Notes: generated by a model not told the origin, from the sequence alone. DNA of 60,124 nucleotides from Pseudobdellovibrionaceae bacterium (GCA_021731025.1 JAKFYD010000028.1:1-60124), one strand, 5' to 3'; counted from the first letter of the stretch, positions 8,339 through 17,449 are shown. Translations and numbers: made by a program.

Positions 8339-9541
8339 ATGGAAAATAAAAAGAAAAAATTTCTGATCTTCAGTCTTATTGCAACCTTTATTGCACTTTT
8401 CATTCACGCCTACTTGTCTATTAAGTACTACAACTTAAATTTTGGAATGGCCCAGGGGCAAAGCTCGTGCAACATCAATTCCCTTTTCAATTGTGATGCG
8501 ACCAGCGCCAGCACTTATGCACAGGTTTTCGGCATTCCGGTCGCCATGTGGGGCTTAGCAACAAACTTGGTTTTATTAGCACTTACTCTTATTGCCTGGC
8601 TTCGTTTCGCCGAACGACCCGAGCGCGCTCACCGTTTTGCTGTGCTCTTATCGCTAGCCATTCTACTCACATCGGTGGTGATGGGATCGATCTCAACTTT
8701 CAAGTTGGGGACCTTTTGCCTTTATTGTGTTTTTGCATACGTTCTTTCACTCTTTAGCTTTATTGGTCTTTGGTTTTCCCGTCCCAGTGATAGTTCCACG
8801 TCTTGGAGCCGTGAATTGATCGAGGCCGTCGCTATTGATAAATGGATTTATGGTTTTTTAATCGCAGCCCCGGTCCTGGCCTATATGTTTCATTCAATGG
8901 TACTCAGCAGTTTTGGATTTAAAAACTTTGAACGAACGGTTCAAGAAGCTACTTATCTGTGGTCAACAGCAAGCATTTACACCTTTGATTTGAACACCGG
9001 TTTAGTTCTTAAGCCTGAGCTCAAAAATCCTAAAATGGTGATTGTCGAGTTCGCGGATTTTCTTTGTCCACACTGTAAACATGCTTCTCCCACTTTACAT
9101 GCCTTCGCCGAATCTCATCCCGACGTCCAACTTATTTTCAAACCCTTCCCTCTTGATGGAAGCTGCAATCCAGATCCAGGAATGAAAGGGACGGGCGATG
9201 GAGTGCGCTGTCGTTTATCTTTAGCAACTCTTTGCGCAGAATCCACCGAAAAAAAAGGTTGGCTCACCCATAATTATATTTTCGATCACCAACAAGATTT
9301 CTTCGGCATCAACAAAACTGAAGAGGTTGATCGAATGGTGTGTGAGGGCACTGGTTTATCCTGCACTCCACTTAAGGAATGCATGGATTCAGCGGATGCT
9401 TTACTGAATTTAAAAAAATTAGCGCAAGAAGGTCTACAGGCACAAATCCGTGGGACACCAGCTATCTTTGCTAATGGCAAAGCCCTGATGGCGGGACAAA
9501 CTATTCCCGTTCTTGAAAGCACTTATAAACTGATTAAATAA
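8339..9541 (+). CDS. VKOR-DsbA fusion: disulfide-bond-forming membrane protein
   Basis: A 400-aa fusion of a vitamin K epoxide reductase (VKOR) membrane domain (residues about 10-150, four to five helices) and a periplasmic thioredoxin/DsbA-like domain (residues about 230-395). VKOR signatures are the loop cysteines Cys44 and Cys52 and the active-site CLYC at 127-130. The thioredoxin part has CPHC at 243-246 (FADFLCPHCKHAS) and the cis-proline motif RGTPAIFANG. Such proteins oxidise substrate thiols in the periplasm and pass electrons to quinone, doing the job of DsbA plus DsbB in one chain. No Shine-Dalgarno is evident before the ATG at 8339. Upstream ATGs are out of frame and close quickly, so this start is kept. 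Confidence 0.92.
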   Translation: MENKKKKFLIFSLIATFIALFIHAYLSIKYYNLNFGMAQGQSSCNINSLFNCDATSASTYAQVFGIPVAMWGLATNLVLLALTLIAWLRFAERPERAHRFAVLLSLAILLTSVVMGSISTFKLGTFCLYCVFAYVLSLFSFIGLWFSRPSDSSTSWSRELIEAVAIDKWIYGFLIAAPVLAYMFHSMVLSSFGFKNFERTVQEATYLWSTASIYTFDLNTGLVLKPELKNPKMVIVEFADFLCPHCKHASPTLHAFAESHPDVQLIFKPFPLDGSCNPDPGMKGTGDGVRCRLSLATLCAESTEKKGWLTHNYIFDHQQDFFGINKTEEVDRMVCEGTGLSCTPLKECMDSADALLNLKKLAQEGLQAQIRGTPAIFANGKALMAGQTIPVLESTYKLIK

Positions 9542-9542
9542 A

Positions 9543-10142
9543 TTACCAACCGACAAGATCAAAAAGAAAATTTGTTGTCTTATCGATAAGATCATCCATG
9601 ACAACACCGCTGGTGAGAGCCAGCCCGCGAAAAATTTCCGTAACAAACCATATAAGCACTAAGCTCAAGGCTGCTAACCAGAGTGCGCGAATAACATAAA
9701 TTGTGGATCGGGCGTCTTCGATACGAAGGTCCGCTTCAACTTTTTCAATTTTACGCAACATGAACTGAAGTTCTTTGTAGTGCTCTTTAAACTTTTCCAT
9801 GAGCTCTTGCTGCTTGGCTCGAGTCAATGAACTGATTCCTGGAAAATTTCTTTTAGCTTTAATTGCGTAGACCAGATCTATGCAATGAGCGATGTAGCGT
9901 TCAACTTTTTGCTTAAATTTAGGGTATTCCGAATCCATCTGGGAAAATTCTTTAAGCTCACCGATGGCATTATCATAACCTTCTTGAAGTACCATGTGTA
10001 AGACCTTGTATCTTAAGGAATCTGGTTTCCCAAAATCGGTTTTTTCCATGCCCAGTTGAAACAAATTGGCATCTTCAGCGTCCTTCTTTTCAGTCTGCGA
10101 TAAAACGGCTGTTTTTTCCTCGGTCTTTGGTGCTGCACCCAT
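9543..10142 (-). CDS. Unknown protein with C-terminal membrane helix
   Basis: A 199-aa protein not assigned to a family. The first 25 residues are charged and probably disordered. Residues about 35-150 are helical and charged, and one strong hydrophobic segment (AALSLVLIWFVTEIFRGLAL, about residues 155-175) lies near the C-terminus, followed by an amphipathic tail. This gives a protein with a cytoplasmic body and one C-terminal transmembrane helix. Its stop is two bases from the end of the convergent VKOR-DsbA gene. It is divergent from the coiled-coil gene at 10278. Confidence 0.75.
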   Translation of the reverse strand: MGAAPKTEEKTAVLSQTEKKDAEDANLFQLGMEKTDFGKPDSLRYKVLHMVLQEGYDNAIGELKEFSQMDSEYPKFKQKVERYIAHCIDLVYAIKAKRNFPGISSLTRAKQQELMEKFKEHYKELQFMLRKIEKVEADLRIEDARSTIYVIRALWLAALSLVLIWFVTEIFRGLALTSGVVMDDLIDKTTNFLFDLVGW

Positions 10143-10277
10143 ATAAAAGCCTATCGGCCGAAAAAAAGTTTCCCTTTAAAGCAAGTCCGAGGTCTAGCTT
10201 TCTGGCCTAAAGTTTGACGAATCCATCTCAATTTGAAACAATAAATTTGACCATCATGGATGATGGGTGGAGTAACA

Positions 10278-11396
10278 ATGGATACGGATAAATTTCAAAA
10301 GTTTTCCCTTCCGCATTTGGATTTTAATGGCGATTTAACTCCTAATAACAAAACGCCACGCCCCTACGAAATCAAAAAGTCATCCAGCTTTGAAACTCTG
10401 CTCGAGCAGAACGAAGAGACCTTAACAAAATTCAAGATCAGCTTGCGAAAACAGTCCCGTCTCGAAGAGGAAATTCAAAAACTCACCGAAGAAGTTCAAC
10501 GTCTTGCAGATACGAACAAATCCCTCGTTGATGAAATCTATATCCTCCGAGAAAACGAAAGTAATGCTAAGGTTCAAATCCATCAACTTGAGCAGACCTT
10601 AGACGTTCAAGAAGAAAAGTTGGCTCTTGTTATTTCTCAGCTAGATCGTTCACAAACCGAAAATCAGCGCCATCAAAAATACCAAGATAAAATTAAAAAC
10701 CAGGTCCGCCCCTATCTTCAACAGCTTAAGGAATATGCCCGCAGCCTTGAAGAGCAGATTCAGCAATCAGAGAAAAAGTTAAATTACAAAGAAACTCAGG
10801 TGCGCGAGCTTCGAGCCCAAATGAGCGAGCTTTCAAAAAATACAAGAGCTCAAATTGAAGTGATGGAGCAGCAACATCAAGAATCACTTGAAGCCTACGA
10901 GAGCCAGTTAGAAACTTTAAAAAGCGATATGCAAACCATCAAAGGCGAAGCCGAAGCTTTGGTTTTAAAGAACTTTAAGCTTCAAAAATCCTTTGATCGC
11001 CAAGTCGAACTGGAAAACCAACTCATTGAAATGTCACGAGCTAAAGAATTACAAAAAGAACAACTGGAATCCGAAGTTTTGCGCGTTCAAGAAAAGAATA
11101 ACGAATACCATCGCGAAAACCAAAAACTACAAATCGAGCACGCCGATCTTCAACAGCGGGTTCGCAGTGACAGCGAAAGAATTCAAGAATTCGAAAAAGC
11201 GCATTACGACATGCAACATCAGCTCGAAAGCTTACGTTACATGTGGAACGCTAAAAACGAAGAGAATGAAAAAGTTAAATTGGCCATGCAGGCCCTCGAG
11301 AAACTCAATCTTGATTTAAGTTTGAAAGTTCAAGAATTGCGATCGGGAGCTGCCGCTACTAACGCAATGACTTCGGTTGTTGATTCAACACTCTGA
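10278..11396 (+). CDS. Coiled-coil protein
   Basis: A 372-aa protein. A short N-terminal region (about residues 1-40) is followed by nearly continuous heptad-type coiled coil (residues 45-360), rich in Glu, Gln, Lys and Leu. It has no signal peptide or membrane segment. GGAG six bases before the ATG at 10278 (MDTDKFQKFSLPHLDFNGD) selects this start over the in-frame ATG six codons upstream. The conserved-looking N-terminus ahead of the coil may be a binding peptide (inference). Its last 67 bases overlap the 3' end of the STAS gene on the other strand. A cytoskeletal or cell-pole scaffold role is possible but unproven. Confidence 0.85.
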   Translation: MDTDKFQKFSLPHLDFNGDLTPNNKTPRPYEIKKSSSFETLLEQNEETLTKFKISLRKQSRLEEEIQKLTEEVQRLADTNKSLVDEIYILRENESNAKVQIHQLEQTLDVQEEKLALVISQLDRSQTENQRHQKYQDKIKNQVRPYLQQLKEYARSLEEQIQQSEKKLNYKETQVRELRAQMSELSKNTRAQIEVMEQQHQESLEAYESQLETLKSDMQTIKGEAEALVLKNFKLQKSFDRQVELENQLIEMSRAKELQKEQLESEVLRVQEKNNEYHRENQKLQIEHADLQQRVRSDSERIQEFEKAHYDMQHQLESLRYMWNAKNEENEKVKLAMQALEKLNLDLSLKVQELRSGAAATNAMTSVVDSTL

Positions 11397-11800
11397 TCAA
11401 CCACATCTTCTTCGATCAATTCATGAGCCAAATTTATAGGCATTTCTAAGGCGAGAGCTTTGATCTGAGGATTTTCAAAGCTCTGAGTCGCAATTTCAAT
11501 GTTTTCATAAAATTCAAGTGATTGAAATTCAGCCAAATGAACAATTCTCTTAAAGTCGTTATTCAGTCCTACGACCCGACATGTTCGATTATTGAGCTCA
11601 TGAATTTCTTTAAGCACTTGGAAAAAGTTAATAATGCCTGTTGAACCAACAAAACTTAATTTTTCTAAGGAAAAAATCACCTTTTCTCCCTTAAGAGACT
11701 TTAAGCAGGCTTGTTTAAACAAGGATGTTTTATCGATATCGAGTCTTCCAGAGATTTGCACGATGGTGTAGGGCCCTTGGAATTCCACTTTTGTCTGCAT
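11330..11800 (-). CDS. STAS-domain (anti-sigma factor antagonist-like) protein
   Basis: A 156-aa protein whose first about 105 residues form a STAS domain: VEFQGPYTIVQISGRLDIDKTSLFKQAC, then the conserved loop SFVGSTGIINFFQVL, where the Ser is the usual phosphorylation site of SpoIIAA-type proteins. The last 45 residues are an extra acidic/hydrophobic tail. STAS antagonists normally release a sigma factor from a partner kinase-type anti-sigma factor, but no such kinase is adjacent, so the pathway is unknown. GGAGG precedes the ATG at 11800. The 3' end overlaps the coiled-coil gene by 67 bases in antisense. Confidence 0.85.
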   Translation of the reverse strand: MQTKVEFQGPYTIVQISGRLDIDKTSLFKQACLKSLKGEKVIFSLEKLSFVGSTGIINFFQVLKEIHELNNRTCRVVGLNNDFKRIVHLAEFQSLEFYENIEIATQSFENPQIKALALEMPINLAHELIEEDVVDQSVESTTEVIALVAAAPDRNS

Positions 11801-11914
11801 TTGACCTCCGCCTGTAAGTGTCGGCCTCTGTACCCGTTTCCTCTAGTGATCTTTTGACCAGATTTAGCCGCCTTTCAACTCGACAAAAGCCCTTTATCTT
11901 CTTAGACTTTCCAG

Positions 11915-14329
11915 GTGCAAAGCCTAAGTTTGTCCATCTTGTTCGTCATCTTCTGTTTGGGAGCCCTGTCCCAGGCGCAAACTTCCGCGCGTATCCAGGG
12001 CTTAACGATTAGCGCCGAATCCTTATTCCGCGATAACGAGACCGAATCTGTCGTTCTTGAAGGCAAGGTCCAGGTGATCAACAAAGACCAACATATTTCC
12101 TGTGATAAAGCGCGAATCAATTTGCGGTCCCATCGTCTTGAACTTTATGGAAATGCTAAAGTCATATCGCCAACAGCAACGATGGGTGGTGACCAAATAT
12201 TTTTGGATTACGAAACTAACACCGGTGTCATGGTGAATGGCTACGTGCAATCTGGAAACGTCCTGTTCGAAGGCGAAATGATTCAAAAAACCGGCGACAA
12301 TGATTTTTTTGTCGTCAAAGCCGACTACACCACTTGTAACAACTGCCCTTCTTCCTGGGGATTTTCTGGCTCTCAGATTCGCGCCGAGCTGGGAGGCTAC
12401 GCCTTTATCAAAAATTCCATTTTAAAAGTGGGATCTGTCCCAGTACTTTGGTTGCCCTACCTTGTTGTTCCTCTGAAAAGTGATCGGCAAACAGGACTGC
12501 TCACTCCCCAGTTCGAACTTGAAGACAAAGGGGGTGTGGCCATTGCTCAACCCATTTTCTTTGCCTTAGCTAAAAATAAAGATGCCACTTACACATTGAA
12601 AAATTATGAATTCCGCGGTCCTAAATCTCTTCTGAATTATCGCTATGTACTTTCAGATAGCAGCTCTGGCGAATTTGACACCGCATTTTTGCGCGATCTT
12701 GTTTTCAAAAACGACAGTCGCGTCAACGATTTTCGCACCAGCGAAAAAAAAGGCACCGCCATCAACCGTTGGTTCTTAAAGTACGACCACTACCTCGAGC
12801 TCCCTGACGACTTCATTCACCGCATTCAATTAAACAACGCCAGCGACCTCCAATATCCAAAAGATTTTTCTCGGGAAACAAAGAATCACGGCGATTCGTC
12901 CATGGAAAATCGAATGTCTTTCACAAAGAATACCATTGACCAACATTGGAGTGTTGATTCGTCTTACCACATTAATCTTCTTCAATCCGATCCACTTGGA
13001 GGCAACGACAACGCTGTTCACCGCTTACCTGAATTGCGCTTTTCGCAAAAGCAAAGGACGATCTCGGACACAAGATTTGTTTACGCCTTCGATTTTAATT
13101 TTGTTAATTTCGCTCGCTCCGGACCTGCTTATGACGATTTAAGCCGATGGGTACCTACACCCGATCAACCCGCTTCGGTTCGCTATCAGACAAATCGCTG
13201 CGGCAATCCTCTAGCGGATCGTAATGATCCCAACTGTACTCCAGTTTATGACGGTGTTTTTAACCCTTATAATGATTTTATCCGAACGGGTCAGCGTATT
13301 GATTTCGAACCTACAATTTATTATCCCGTCAAAGTTATCGAAAAAGTTGACCTCGTTCCTCGACTCAGTTTTCGTGAAACCCGTTACAGTTTTCCCATCG
13401 AAAATTACAGCGAAACCTATCGCCGTTATTTGCGCGCCGGAGTTTCAACGAGCACTACCTTAAATCGTATTTATGGAGATCTGAACGATCCTCTGTCAGA
13501 TCGTTATAAACATGAAATTCAACCCGAAATCTCTTACACGACAACCCCATGGATCCAACAAAACTCTCACCCCTTTTGGGGTTTCAAAAAGGATGAGCTC
13601 GATGCCCCTTTTACCTCAAGGGACAGCATAAGTGACGGTGATCTTAACAGCGACTACGGATTGCAGTTCGATCACTATGACCGCTTGTACGATCGCAACC
13701 TTGTTACTTTTGCATTAACCAATCGCCTAGTCGAAAAAAAGTGGGTCAGCGGAGCTCCAACTTATAAACAGATCGCAAGTTTTAAAGTTGCTCAGTCTTA
13801 CGATGCCCATCAGGCTTCGCGCTCGGATCCAAATCGTGAACCCTGGTCCAGCGTCTCGGCAGTCCTCGATGTTCGATTAGACTTTTTTGAAACCCGCACC
13901 CAGATGAATTACTATCCCTATCAAAAGGTGACGAACACCGCGACTCAGTTTCGTTTAACAAACTCTCAAGGACAATTTTTTGAATTTGTAGTTAATCGTC
14001 AGGACACCATCGTTCCAGGCCAACAAGTCGATTCGTCGAAAAGAACAGAAACTTTAACCTTTCAAACCGGATTCACAACTCGTTATCTGAATCTCGTTGG
14101 GCAATTCGTCTACGATTCAAATTGGATTCAACTGCAAGATTCCAATCGAATTAAATCTTGGGCCTATATTGCCCAAATCAAACCACCTGGTGATTGTTGG
14201 CTTATCAATGTCTCCCACAATCAAACTATCGGGGGCTCGTCATTAATCGCAGTGAATTTTGAATTCACTTTTGCGGGCACTCCAACCGCACCACCGCAAA
14301 AAGAAGCTTTAAAAGAACTTCTTTTCTAG
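11915..14329 (+). CDS. lptD: LPS-assembly outer-membrane protein LptD
   Basis: An 804-aa outer-membrane beta-barrel protein that inserts lipopolysaccharide into the outer leaflet together with LptE. It has a signal peptide (MQSLSLSILFVIFCLGALSQAQ), then an OstA/LptA-like beta-jellyroll (about residues 30-170: GLTISAESLFRDNETESVVLEGKV, INLRSHRLELYG). The LptD core signature follows (VLWLPYLVVPLKSDRQTGLLTPQF), then a long C-terminal barrel rich in alternating aromatic strands. The start is a GTG at 11915: there is no in-frame ATG, and a stop lies four codons upstream. The ribosome-binding site is weak. It lies 114 bases from the divergent STAS gene. No lptE is next to it. Confidence 0.95.
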   Translation: MQSLSLSILFVIFCLGALSQAQTSARIQGLTISAESLFRDNETESVVLEGKVQVINKDQHISCDKARINLRSHRLELYGNAKVISPTATMGGDQIFLDYETNTGVMVNGYVQSGNVLFEGEMIQKTGDNDFFVVKADYTTCNNCPSSWGFSGSQIRAELGGYAFIKNSILKVGSVPVLWLPYLVVPLKSDRQTGLLTPQFELEDKGGVAIAQPIFFALAKNKDATYTLKNYEFRGPKSLLNYRYVLSDSSSGEFDTAFLRDLVFKNDSRVNDFRTSEKKGTAINRWFLKYDHYLELPDDFIHRIQLNNASDLQYPKDFSRETKNHGDSSMENRMSFTKNTIDQHWSVDSSYHINLLQSDPLGGNDNAVHRLPELRFSQKQRTISDTRFVYAFDFNFVNFARSGPAYDDLSRWVPTPDQPASVRYQTNRCGNPLADRNDPNCTPVYDGVFNPYNDFIRTGQRIDFEPTIYYPVKVIEKVDLVPRLSFRETRYSFPIENYSETYRRYLRAGVSTSTTLNRIYGDLNDPLSDRYKHEIQPEISYTTTPWIQQNSHPFWGFKKDELDAPFTSRDSISDGDLNSDYGLQFDHYDRLYDRNLVTFALTNRLVEKKWVSGAPTYKQIASFKVAQSYDAHQASRSDPNREPWSSVSAVLDVRLDFFETRTQMNYYPYQKVTNTATQFRLTNSQGQFFEFVVNRQDTIVPGQQVDSSKRTETLTFQTGFTTRYLNLVGQFVYDSNWIQLQDSNRIKSWAYIAQIKPPGDCWLINVSHNQTIGGSSLIAVNFEFTFAGTPTAPPQKEALKELLF

Positions 14330-14631
14330 TAATTATAGGTGTAGAAAAATCCGCGCAAATCGCCAGACATTAAAACCACTTCATGTTTCAAACGTTTTTC
14401 TTGAGCTTCAAGCAAGCCATAAACGATGCCACCATACAGCCCCAAAGATGCTCCTCGCGCGATATTATTTGCATGATCGGAAGGATTTTTTTCAAAAGCT
14501 AAAGTGACCACCCCAACTCCGGCCCCTATCAAGGTTCCATAGCCGCAAGCTTGTAAAAAACTATTCAGCTCAGCCGCATAACTTTGAGACGAGAAAAATA
14601 AGAATGAAAAAAGTAAAAAATATTTTTTCAT
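14326..14631 (-). CDS. Small secreted glycine-zipper protein
   Basis: A 101-aa protein with a clear signal peptide (MKKYFLLFSFLFFSSQSYAA) and a glycine-rich hydrophobic segment (YGTLIGAGVGVVTLAF, then ASLGLYGGIVYGLLEA) typical of glycine-zipper envelope proteins. The C-terminus ends FFYTYNY. It overlaps the lptD stop tail to tail by four bases. Function is unknown, but the pattern suggests association with a membrane or self-assembly. Confidence 0.7.
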   Translation of the reverse strand: MKKYFLLFSFLFFSSQSYAAELNSFLQACGYGTLIGAGVGVVTLAFEKNPSDHANNIARGASLGLYGGIVYGLLEAQEKRLKHEVVLMSGDLRGFFYTYNY

Positions 14632-14675
14632 TTTCTCATTACGCTTTTCTTCATTAGAGATGTCAACTTGAAATC

Positions 14676-15101
14676 TTATGTATCAAGAAAGACTAATTTT
14701 TTTCCTGGTGCAAGATAGGCTATCTTTAAAATAACCGGTCGTGAATATTTGCTTTCAATATAAGCCCGGGTTCTGTGCAAACGCTGTCTTTGTTTTGGAG
14801 TTAATCTGTAAAGAATTCGATCCCAATTTGACAATGATTTTACTTCTAACATCACCAGATTTTTTCTTGGTGATTCAAGCAACAAATCAATTTCTCCAAA
14901 AGGCGTTCTGAATCTTTGCTTTAATAATTTAAATTTTTTTTCAATCAGGAAATCTGCGACATAGTTTTCAGTCTCAATTCCCTTTTGAGAAGAACTCTTT
15001 AACTCCGGCGAAGCTTTTTCGGTGCAACGCACAGGGGCCAAGGCCAGATAGAGCAGCTCGATGTTTTTCTGTTCCGTAGCCCTTATGAATTTCAAAGCCA
15101 T
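14676..15101 (-). CDS. YraN/UPF0102 family endonuclease-like protein
   Basis: The C-terminal 100 residues match the UPF0102 restriction-endonuclease-like fold: [48 protein letters not shown] (the GEIDL and EVK catalytic-type residues), then a basic helix ([18 protein letters not shown]). Function is unproven in the family; it is usually next to rnhB, as here. The ATG at 15101 gives 141 aa but buries the first 39 residues inside rnhB (128-base overlap). The conserved domain begins near residue 38, with no ATG, GTG or TTG exactly there; a GTG lies at 15032. The true start is therefore uncertain and may involve coupling to the rnhB stop at 14974. Confidence 0.8.
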   Translation of the reverse strand: MALKFIRATEQKNIELLYLALAPVRCTEKASPELKSSSQKGIETENYVADFLIEKKFKLLKQRFRTPFGEIDLLLESPRKNLVMLEVKSLSNWDRILYRLTPKQRQRLHRTRAYIESKYSRPVILKIAYLAPGKKLVFLDT

Positions 15102-15636
15102 AGCCGGGAAATTTCTCCGAATAAGTTTTCATCAGTTGATCCCGATGAACTTTGGCGACAATCGAAGCTGCAGAAATTTGCGCAACTCGCAGATCCCCTT
15201 TAACAACTGGAGTTTGTGGCCAGTGAAGCAAACCAGGAATTTTTTGGTGACCATCAATAAGCAGATGACCGGATTCGATCGCTAAACCCTCGACGGCTCT
15301 TTTCATCGCCAGCAGTGAAGCTTTCAAGATATTCAGATCATCGATTTCGCTGACTTCTGCAAAACCTAAAGAGACATGGTGATGTTTATGAATCTGCTCA
15401 GCCAATTCTATTCGGCGGGCCTCGGAAAGCAGTTTTGAATCTGTGACTTGATCAATGCATTCATTATTTAAAAAAATAACGGCAGCAGCGTAGACAGGTC
15501 CCGCTAAACAACCTCGCCCTACTTCATCGATCCCAATCAAAGGATGGGGACCGACATCACTGGTATCAAATTTATCAATTATTTTTCTTCGGAGAGAAGA
15601 GATCTGATTCTTAAGCTTTTGCTTTTGCTTCTGCAT
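14974..15636 (-). CDS. rnhB: Ribonuclease HII
   Basis: Removes RNA from RNA-DNA hybrids and single ribonucleotides from DNA. It is 220 aa, with the catalytic Asp37-Glu38 in [15 protein letters not shown], the second acidic site in LLIDGH, and SIVAKVHRD-x-LM, which is typical of RNase HII. The C-terminal [15 protein letters not shown] is also characteristic. A 25-residue Lys/Gln-rich N-terminal extension precedes the fold. The start (15636) lies 26 bases inside the 3' end of rplS. It is the penultimate gene of the rimM-trmD-rplS operon. Confidence 0.95.
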   Translation of the reverse strand: MQKQKQKLKNQISSLRRKIIDKFDTSDVGPHPLIGIDEVGRGCLAGPVYAAAVIFLNNECIDQVTDSKLLSEARRIELAEQIHKHHHVSLGFAEVSEIDDLNILKASLLAMKRAVEGLAIESGHLLIDGHQKIPGLLHWPQTPVVKGDLRVAQISAASIVAKVHRDQLMKTYSEKFPGYGFEIHKGYGTEKHRAALSGLGPCALHRKSFAGVKEFFSKGN

Positions 15637-16072
15637 TGACGGCTTCAGTCTTTGCTGGAGCTTCTGCAGCCTCTTGGGTCACCAGTTCAGATTCGATTTT
15701 CGCAGCCTTACCATCAAGATTACGCAGATAATAAAGTTTTGCGCGACGAACTTTTCCCGTAGAGACAACTTCAATTTTATCTAAAGCTGGTGAGCGGAAA
15801 GGGAAAGTTCTTTCAACGCCAACCCCTGCAGAAACTTTACGAACTGTGAATGAACGGGCAACTCCAGAACCTTGGATTTTAGTGACTAAGCCTTTGTAAA
15901 GCTGAATACGTTCTTTTTCGCCCTCTTTAACTTTAACGTAAACACCAACAGTGTCACCAGGATGAAAAGTGGGCATGCTTTTAGCCATTTCTTTTATGGT
16001 CACACGACGCACGAGATTTGTCTCGACACCAGATTTTTTAACGATTTTAGTTTTAGTTCTCGCTTTGGCCAT
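15611..16072 (-). CDS. rplS: 50S ribosomal protein L19
   Basis: Large-subunit protein at the 30S-50S interface, 153 aa. The L19 signatures are present: [28 protein letters not shown], then [29 protein letters not shown] and [18 protein letters not shown]. The last 25 residues (Ala, Glu and Lys rich) and the first 20 basic residues extend beyond the usual 115-aa core. It follows the SPOUT methyltransferase and precedes rnhB, the order seen in many bacterial rpsP-rimM-trmD-rplS operons. Confidence 0.97.
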   Translation of the reverse strand: MAKARTKTKIVKKSGVETNLVRRVTIKEMAKSMPTFHPGDTVGVYVKVKEGEKERIQLYKGLVTKIQGSGVARSFTVRKVSAGVGVERTFPFRSPALDKIEVVSTGKVRRAKLYYLRNLDGKAAKIESELVTQEAAEAPAKTEAVNAEAKAKA

Positions 16073-16101
16073 ATATCATCCTTTTTTAGAGAGTCTCGTT
16101 G

Positions 16102-16680
16102 TTACCATGGACCCATCAGTCGGTCAAGACAGATACTTACAGCAGATCTCACGGAAAGATGACGGTAATCTGCAGGAGGAGCTCCTCGAATACTTTCTAA
16201 AACACCCGAGCAGCCCTTCATAAACTCCTCGGTCATGCCGAAACCTGTTCCAAAGATCAAAAAACAAGGCTTTTTTTCAACGTGCATCTGATGCTTCAGC
16301 TCTGTGAAACTGAAGGTCTTAGATCCAGGCACTGGACGGGCGTGGGTCGCCACAGTTATGGCATCGGGGACCCCCCAGTCCGCAAGGGCCATCTCGAAGT
16401 TTTCAGCGGTACGCACGGGATTCAAAGCGGTTCTCCGAGACGGATTGAACTTAGATCCTTGTCCAACTCTCCAGTGATCGAGAATTCGATCCACAAACAT
16501 GAGCTGCTCTCTCATGGGATGAATGATGTAATACCTTTCAACTCCAAATACCGTTGAAGCGCGAGCAATATCATGGATATCGAAATTTGTGACATTGGTG
16601 GCAACCACCTTTTTTTCTCGATCCAAAATAGGATAATGAACCAATCCGATCGCCAACCGAGGAACATAAACTTCAGCCAA
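16102..16680 (-). CDS. SPOUT-class RNA methyltransferase (Methyltrn_RNA_4-like)
   Basis: A protein of about 192 aa resembling the TM1570-type SAM-dependent knotted RNA methyltransferase family that sits beside trmD. Visible features are an N-terminal VPRLAIGLVHYPILDREKKVVATNVTNFDIHDIARASTVFGVERYYIIHP, then a knot region (PCFLIFGTGFGMTEEF, then RGAPPADYRHLSVRSAVSICLDRL). A frame without a stop extends to 16779, but that would lie deep in trmD. A TTG at 16680, preceded by GGAGAGG, gives the family length and an eight-base overlap with the trmD stop. The target RNA is unknown. It is probably translationally coupled to trmD. Confidence 0.82.
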   Translation of the reverse strand: MAEVYVPRLAIGLVHYPILDREKKVVATNVTNFDIHDIARASTVFGVERYYIIHPMREQLMFVDRILDHWRVGQGSKFNPSRRTALNPVRTAENFEMALADWGVPDAITVATHARPVPGSKTFSFTELKHQMHVEKKPCFLIFGTGFGMTEEFMKGCSGVLESIRGAPPADYRHLSVRSAVSICLDRLMGPW

Positions 16681-17449
16681 AGAAATCCTCTCCTTCAGGC
16701 AGTCCACAGATGTGCTTTTCCTCTGCGGAAAGCGAAGCCAAGAATTTTTTAGTCTCTTCAATTTCTTTTCGAGGAACATCTTTTAACAAATCAGGGCGCT
16801 TATGAGCTGTGACCAGCAAGGCCATTCGCATTTTCCATTCATTAATTTTTTCATGGTGGCCACTTTTTAAGATGTCGGGAACTGGTTTTCCTTCCCAGAT
16901 CCAGGGCCTGGTGAACTGAGGTTCCTCGAGCAAACCCCTGGCAAAAGAGTCTCGACTTGAAGATTCTTGGTGGCCTAAAACTCCGGGAATCTTTCTGGCC
17001 ACAGCATCGATAAGCACCAAAGCTGGTACCTCGCCGCCTGACAAAACGTAATCTCCAATAGAAATTTCTTCATCGACCCATTCGTTGAGAAGCCGTTGAT
17101 CAATGCCGCCATAGCGACCGCTTAAAATAACCACGTGTTCGCAGTCTGCAAGCTCGATGCATTTTTTTTCATTCAGAGTTTTCCCCTGAGGAGACATGTA
17201 AATAACGTGGGAAGTTGACCCGTGGAGAGTTTCTTTCAGTGAGCGATGAAGCACCTCTGGAGACATAATCATTCCGTCTCCACCGCCAAAAGGTCTATCG
17301 TCCACGGCCTTATGAACCCCAGTGGCCCAAGCGCGCGGATTAACTGTACTCAGTTGGAAGATTCCTTTTTTGAGAGCCTGGCCGACGACTCCGACATCGA
17401 ATGCCTGATGAATCATCTGAGGATAAAGAGTAAACAAAGTGAACTTCAC
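16673..17449 (-). CDS. trmD: tRNA (guanine-37 N1)-methyltransferase
   Basis: Methylates G37 next to the anticodon to prevent frameshifting; a SPOUT-fold dimer of about 258 aa. The signatures are FTLFTLYPQMI at the N-terminus, RPFGGGDGMIMSPEVL, LSGRYGGIDQRL, and the trefoil-knot SIGDYVLSGGEVPALVLIDAVARKIPGVLG. An open frame continues to 17491, but the family start is VKFTLFTLYP, a GTG at 17449. It overlaps the rimM stop in a GTGA arrangement. It is followed by a second SPOUT methyltransferase. Confidence 0.95.
   Translation of the reverse strand: MKFTLFTLYPQMIHQAFDVGVVGQALKKGIFQLSTVNPRAWATGVHKAVDDRPFGGGDGMIMSPEVLHRSLKETLHGSTSHVIYMSPQGKTLNEKKCIELADCEHVVILSGRYGGIDQRLLNEWVDEEISIGDYVLSGGEVPALVLIDAVARKIPGVLGHQESSSRDSFARGLLEEPQFTRPWIWEGKPVPDILKSGHHEKINEWKMRMALLVTAHKRPDLLKDVPRKEIEETKKFLASLSAEEKHICGLPEGEDFFG

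Noticed and set aside
14974-16223. Plus-strand frames opposite rnhB and rplS
   Set aside because: They overlap conserved, strongly recognised genes on the other strand and carry no domain pattern.
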